DNA of 48,478 nt from the NCBI RefSeq assembly GCF_000374345.1, contig NZ_KB893998.1, positions 1 to 48,478 of the forward strand, in the 5' to 3' direction. Source of the stretch: Heyndrickxia acidiproducens DSM 23148 (GTDB lineage Bacteria > Bacillota > Bacilli > Bacillales > Bacillaceae_C). A program made the position numbers and the translations under genes. The notes beneath the pieces are model-generated. The model did no database searches. It was not told the DNA's origin and saw nothing but the letters and a program-made list of their open reading frames with translations. Below, in pieces: positions 46,656-48,478 of the stretch. How positions within the stretch are numbered: position 1 is the first letter of the stretch; the number at the start of each line of letters is the position of its first letter.

Positions 46656-47009
46656 CTATTCCCCCTTTTTTTTGCGGTTGTACGCCTCGTTAAATTCTTT
46701 ACCATCCAACTCCGGATCCAATGTCAGCGGCTCGCTGCAATGCATGCAAATATCCACACGTCCCAATAGCTTCGTTGGTTTTTGGCAATTTGGGCAAACA
46801 ACCTGTACGGCTTTAACCGACAGCATCCCGATCCAAAAATAAACGGCCGTGCTAAAGAGAATAAACAGCATGCCGAGCACCATGAATACAGTCATGGCAA
46901 CCGGATGCGCCCGAAAGAACAAACCGGCGTACATCACGATAAAGCCGGCAAAAATCAGACTCAAAGCAAAAGTTCGAATTTTATTGATTTTACTTGAATA
47001 TTTCGCCAA
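46656..47009 (-). CDS. ygzB: YgzB family membrane protein (DUF2614)
   Basis: A 117-aa protein with two hydrophobic segments ([39 protein letters not shown]) followed by a zinc-ribbon-like CPNC...CMHC segment. The N-terminus [17 protein letters not shown] matches B. subtilis YgzB if translation starts at TTG 47009, which lies 6 nt after GAGGGGG; the ATG at 47015 abuts that site. Function unknown. Gene order (perR region, ygzB, ygxA, rrn) is conserved. Confidence 0.9.
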   Translation of the reverse strand: MAKYSSKINKIRTFALSLIFAGFIVMYAGLFFRAHPVAMTVFMVLGMLFILFSTAVYFWIGMLSVKAVQVVCPNCQKPTKLLGRVDICMHCSEPLTLDPELDGKEFNEAYNRKKKGE

Positions 47010-47156
47010 CTCCATCCCCCTCTCACTTTAAATATAACATAACTGGAAAAAAATAAAGGAATGCAATATACTGAAATTTGTTGCTAAAATTTGCAGGTGA
47101 TTTTCCGTAAATTATAGAATTACGTATGAACGGTAAAAATGATGGAGGAATGCCCC

Positions 47157-48029
47157 ATGAAGGATATTCTCAGGCCGATATATCAGGAAAGGGCTAGCCA
47201 GCAGAATACCCTTTCAGTACTATATATCGAGAAAAGGACAGAAGAAGATACAGCCACCAATTTGTTTGATGCCATTCTGTTCACCGTGGTCAAAGAACAG
47301 GAACAGCCTGTTTATGTGAAGCATTACCGCTACGAAGACAAAAAAGCGGCGCTGTATGTTGTCAGTGAAGCACAGTTGAAAGACTGGCTCCTGTCCGGTT
47401 CAAACAGTAAGATGATAGAGTGGATTACAGAAGGCGTCATTTTATTTGACCGTAATGAGTATATGGTGCAATTAAAAAATGATGTCCGGGATTTTCCTTT
47501 TGATGAACGCAAGATGAAAATCGGGACCGAGTTTGCTAAATTGATCCGCAGATATCTGGTTGGAAAGGACTTTTTCAACCATCAGCAATACCTGGATGCA
47601 TACAGCCATATTATCCATGCTTTACACCACCTGGCGCGGCTTGCGGTTATCGAAAACGGCATCCATCCCGAAACGACCGTTTGGAATCAGGTCAAGCAAG
47701 TCGATCTGCAAATCTTCAAATTATACGAAGAGCTGGTGACCAGCCGGGAATCACTGCAAAAACGCCTTGAACTCCTGTTTCTTGCAAGTGAATTTCTCAT
47801 CCACTCCAGAACACCACTGGGCGCCCGGCATCTATTGGAACTGATGGAACAAAAAGAGGAATGGACAATTGATGAGCTCCTGAACCATCCCAGCCTTCAA
47901 CCGTATCACATCGACTTAACGGTTTTACTTGAATTTCTGCTGGATAAAAACTTTATAGAAGAAGTGATCGTACCGACAAAAGGCCCCGAGATTTATCATC
48001 GCCACTACCGTGCGGCAAAAAAATACTAA
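47157..48029 (+). CDS. ygxA: YgxA, nucleotidyltransferase-like protein
   Basis: A 290-aa soluble protein. The N-terminal part (TNLFDAILFTVVKEQE) resembles a degenerate nucleotidyltransferase core, and the C-terminal part is helical (HIIHALHHLARLAVIENGIH). It corresponds to B. subtilis YgxA, which also lies directly before an rRNA operon. Function unknown. GGAGG is 8 nt before the ATG at 47157. No terminator is visible before the rRNA promoters, so read-through is possible. Confidence 0.87.
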   Translation: MKDILRPIYQERASQQNTLSVLYIEKRTEEDTATNLFDAILFTVVKEQEQPVYVKHYRYEDKKAALYVVSEAQLKDWLLSGSNSKMIEWITEGVILFDRNEYMVQLKNDVRDFPFDERKMKIGTEFAKLIRRYLVGKDFFNHQQYLDAYSHIIHALHHLARLAVIENGIHPETTVWNQVKQVDLQIFKLYEELVTSRESLQKRLELLFLASEFLIHSRTPLGARHLLELMEQKEEWTIDELLNHPSLQPYHIDLTVLLEFLLDKNFIEEVIVPTKGPEIYHRHYRAAKKY

Positions 48030-48047
48030 AAAATATTCATTTTGGTA

Positions 48048-48157
48048 TTGACGTATAATAAATAAATTGGTATATTAATATACGTCGCTGCTGATAAAGT
48101 TAAAAAGCGATGAGAAATAAAAAAGCTGTTGACAAAGATTTATTATTAGGGTATAAT
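48048..48157 (+). promoter_or_regulatory. Tandem rRNA operon promoters P1 and P2
   Basis: P1: TTGACG (48048-48053), 17-bp spacer, TATATT (48071-48076). P2: TTGACA (48129-48134), 17-bp spacer, TATAAT (48152-48157), a perfect consensus. Each is followed by a GTCGCTG start region. The leader contains TTGTTCCTTGAAAACTGAAC (near 48194), a typical Bacillus pre-16S processing and antitermination region. Confidence 0.9.
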
Positions 48158-48256
48158 AATTAAGTCGCTGTCATAAGAACAGCAATAAAGATTGTTCCTT
48201 GAAAACTGAACAAAACAAAACGTCAATGTTTATTTTATGAGCTTTTATCAAACATC

Positions 48257-48478
<222 letters not shown>

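Overview
The window is from a low-GC, endospore-forming member of the Bacillaceae. Evidence: two small acid-soluble spore protein genes (sspK, sspE), B. subtilis-like ribosome binding sites, frequent GTG and TTG starts, and gene order that follows the B. subtilis yfhD-yfhE-recX-yfhH-sspK-yfhP-mutY-fabL-sspE-ygaB-ygaC-ygaD-ygaE-gsaB-ygaF-perR-ygzB-ygxA-rrn segment. The partial 16S rRNA at the right edge has a V1 stem of the kind seen around Heyndrickxia (Weizmannia) coagulans, but 222 bases do not settle the species.

Region by region. (1) 1-284: 3' end of a group II intron (maturase C-terminus, domains V and VI), ending only about 25 bp before a tRNA-Trp-sensing T-box leader. (2) 618-6998: one overlapping tryptophan operon trpE-G-D-(CF fusion)-B-A. 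(3) 7045-7215: an array of DnaA-box sequences, all in one orientation, behind trpA. (4) 7262-11622: yfhD, yfhE, recX, yfhH, sspK, yfhP, mutY. (5) 11661-18791: gltA-gltD glutamate synthase and the divergent regulator gltC. (6) 18850-23071: fabL, sspE, a structured intergenic repeat, ygaB, ygaC, ygaD. (7) 23207-27516: MurNAc-peptidoglycan recycling operon mupG-murQ-murP-murR. (8) 27583-31944: ygaE, yqhV, an unknown gene, an MFS exporter with a cre-like site, and a YitT protein. (9) 32122-34775: a sulfonate-type ABC importer ssuA-C-B. (10) 35146-39131: hemL, a small K+ channel, bcp, a PduO-type adenosyltransferase and perR. (11) 39365-46602: arginine deiminase, an LrgA/LrgB pair with a GntR regulator, then alsR and the divergent acetoin operon alsS-alsD. 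(12) 46656-48478: ygzB, ygxA, tandem rRNA promoters and the start of 16S rRNA.

How they work together. The housekeeping backbone is interrupted by self-contained metabolic cassettes (trp, glt, mur, ssu, arcA/lrg/als), each with its own regulator or leader. Several cassettes handle overflow or recycling: LrgAB and AlsSD are both tied to pyruvate in relatives, MupG/MurQ/MurP recycle cell-wall sugars, and glt and trp cover amino acid synthesis. I saw no phage, CRISPR array, tRNA gene or defence system. The most unusual signals are the DnaA-box array at 7045-7215, the intron placed against the trp T-box leader, the TrpC-TrpF fusion, and several strong dyads or repeats in intergenic DNA.
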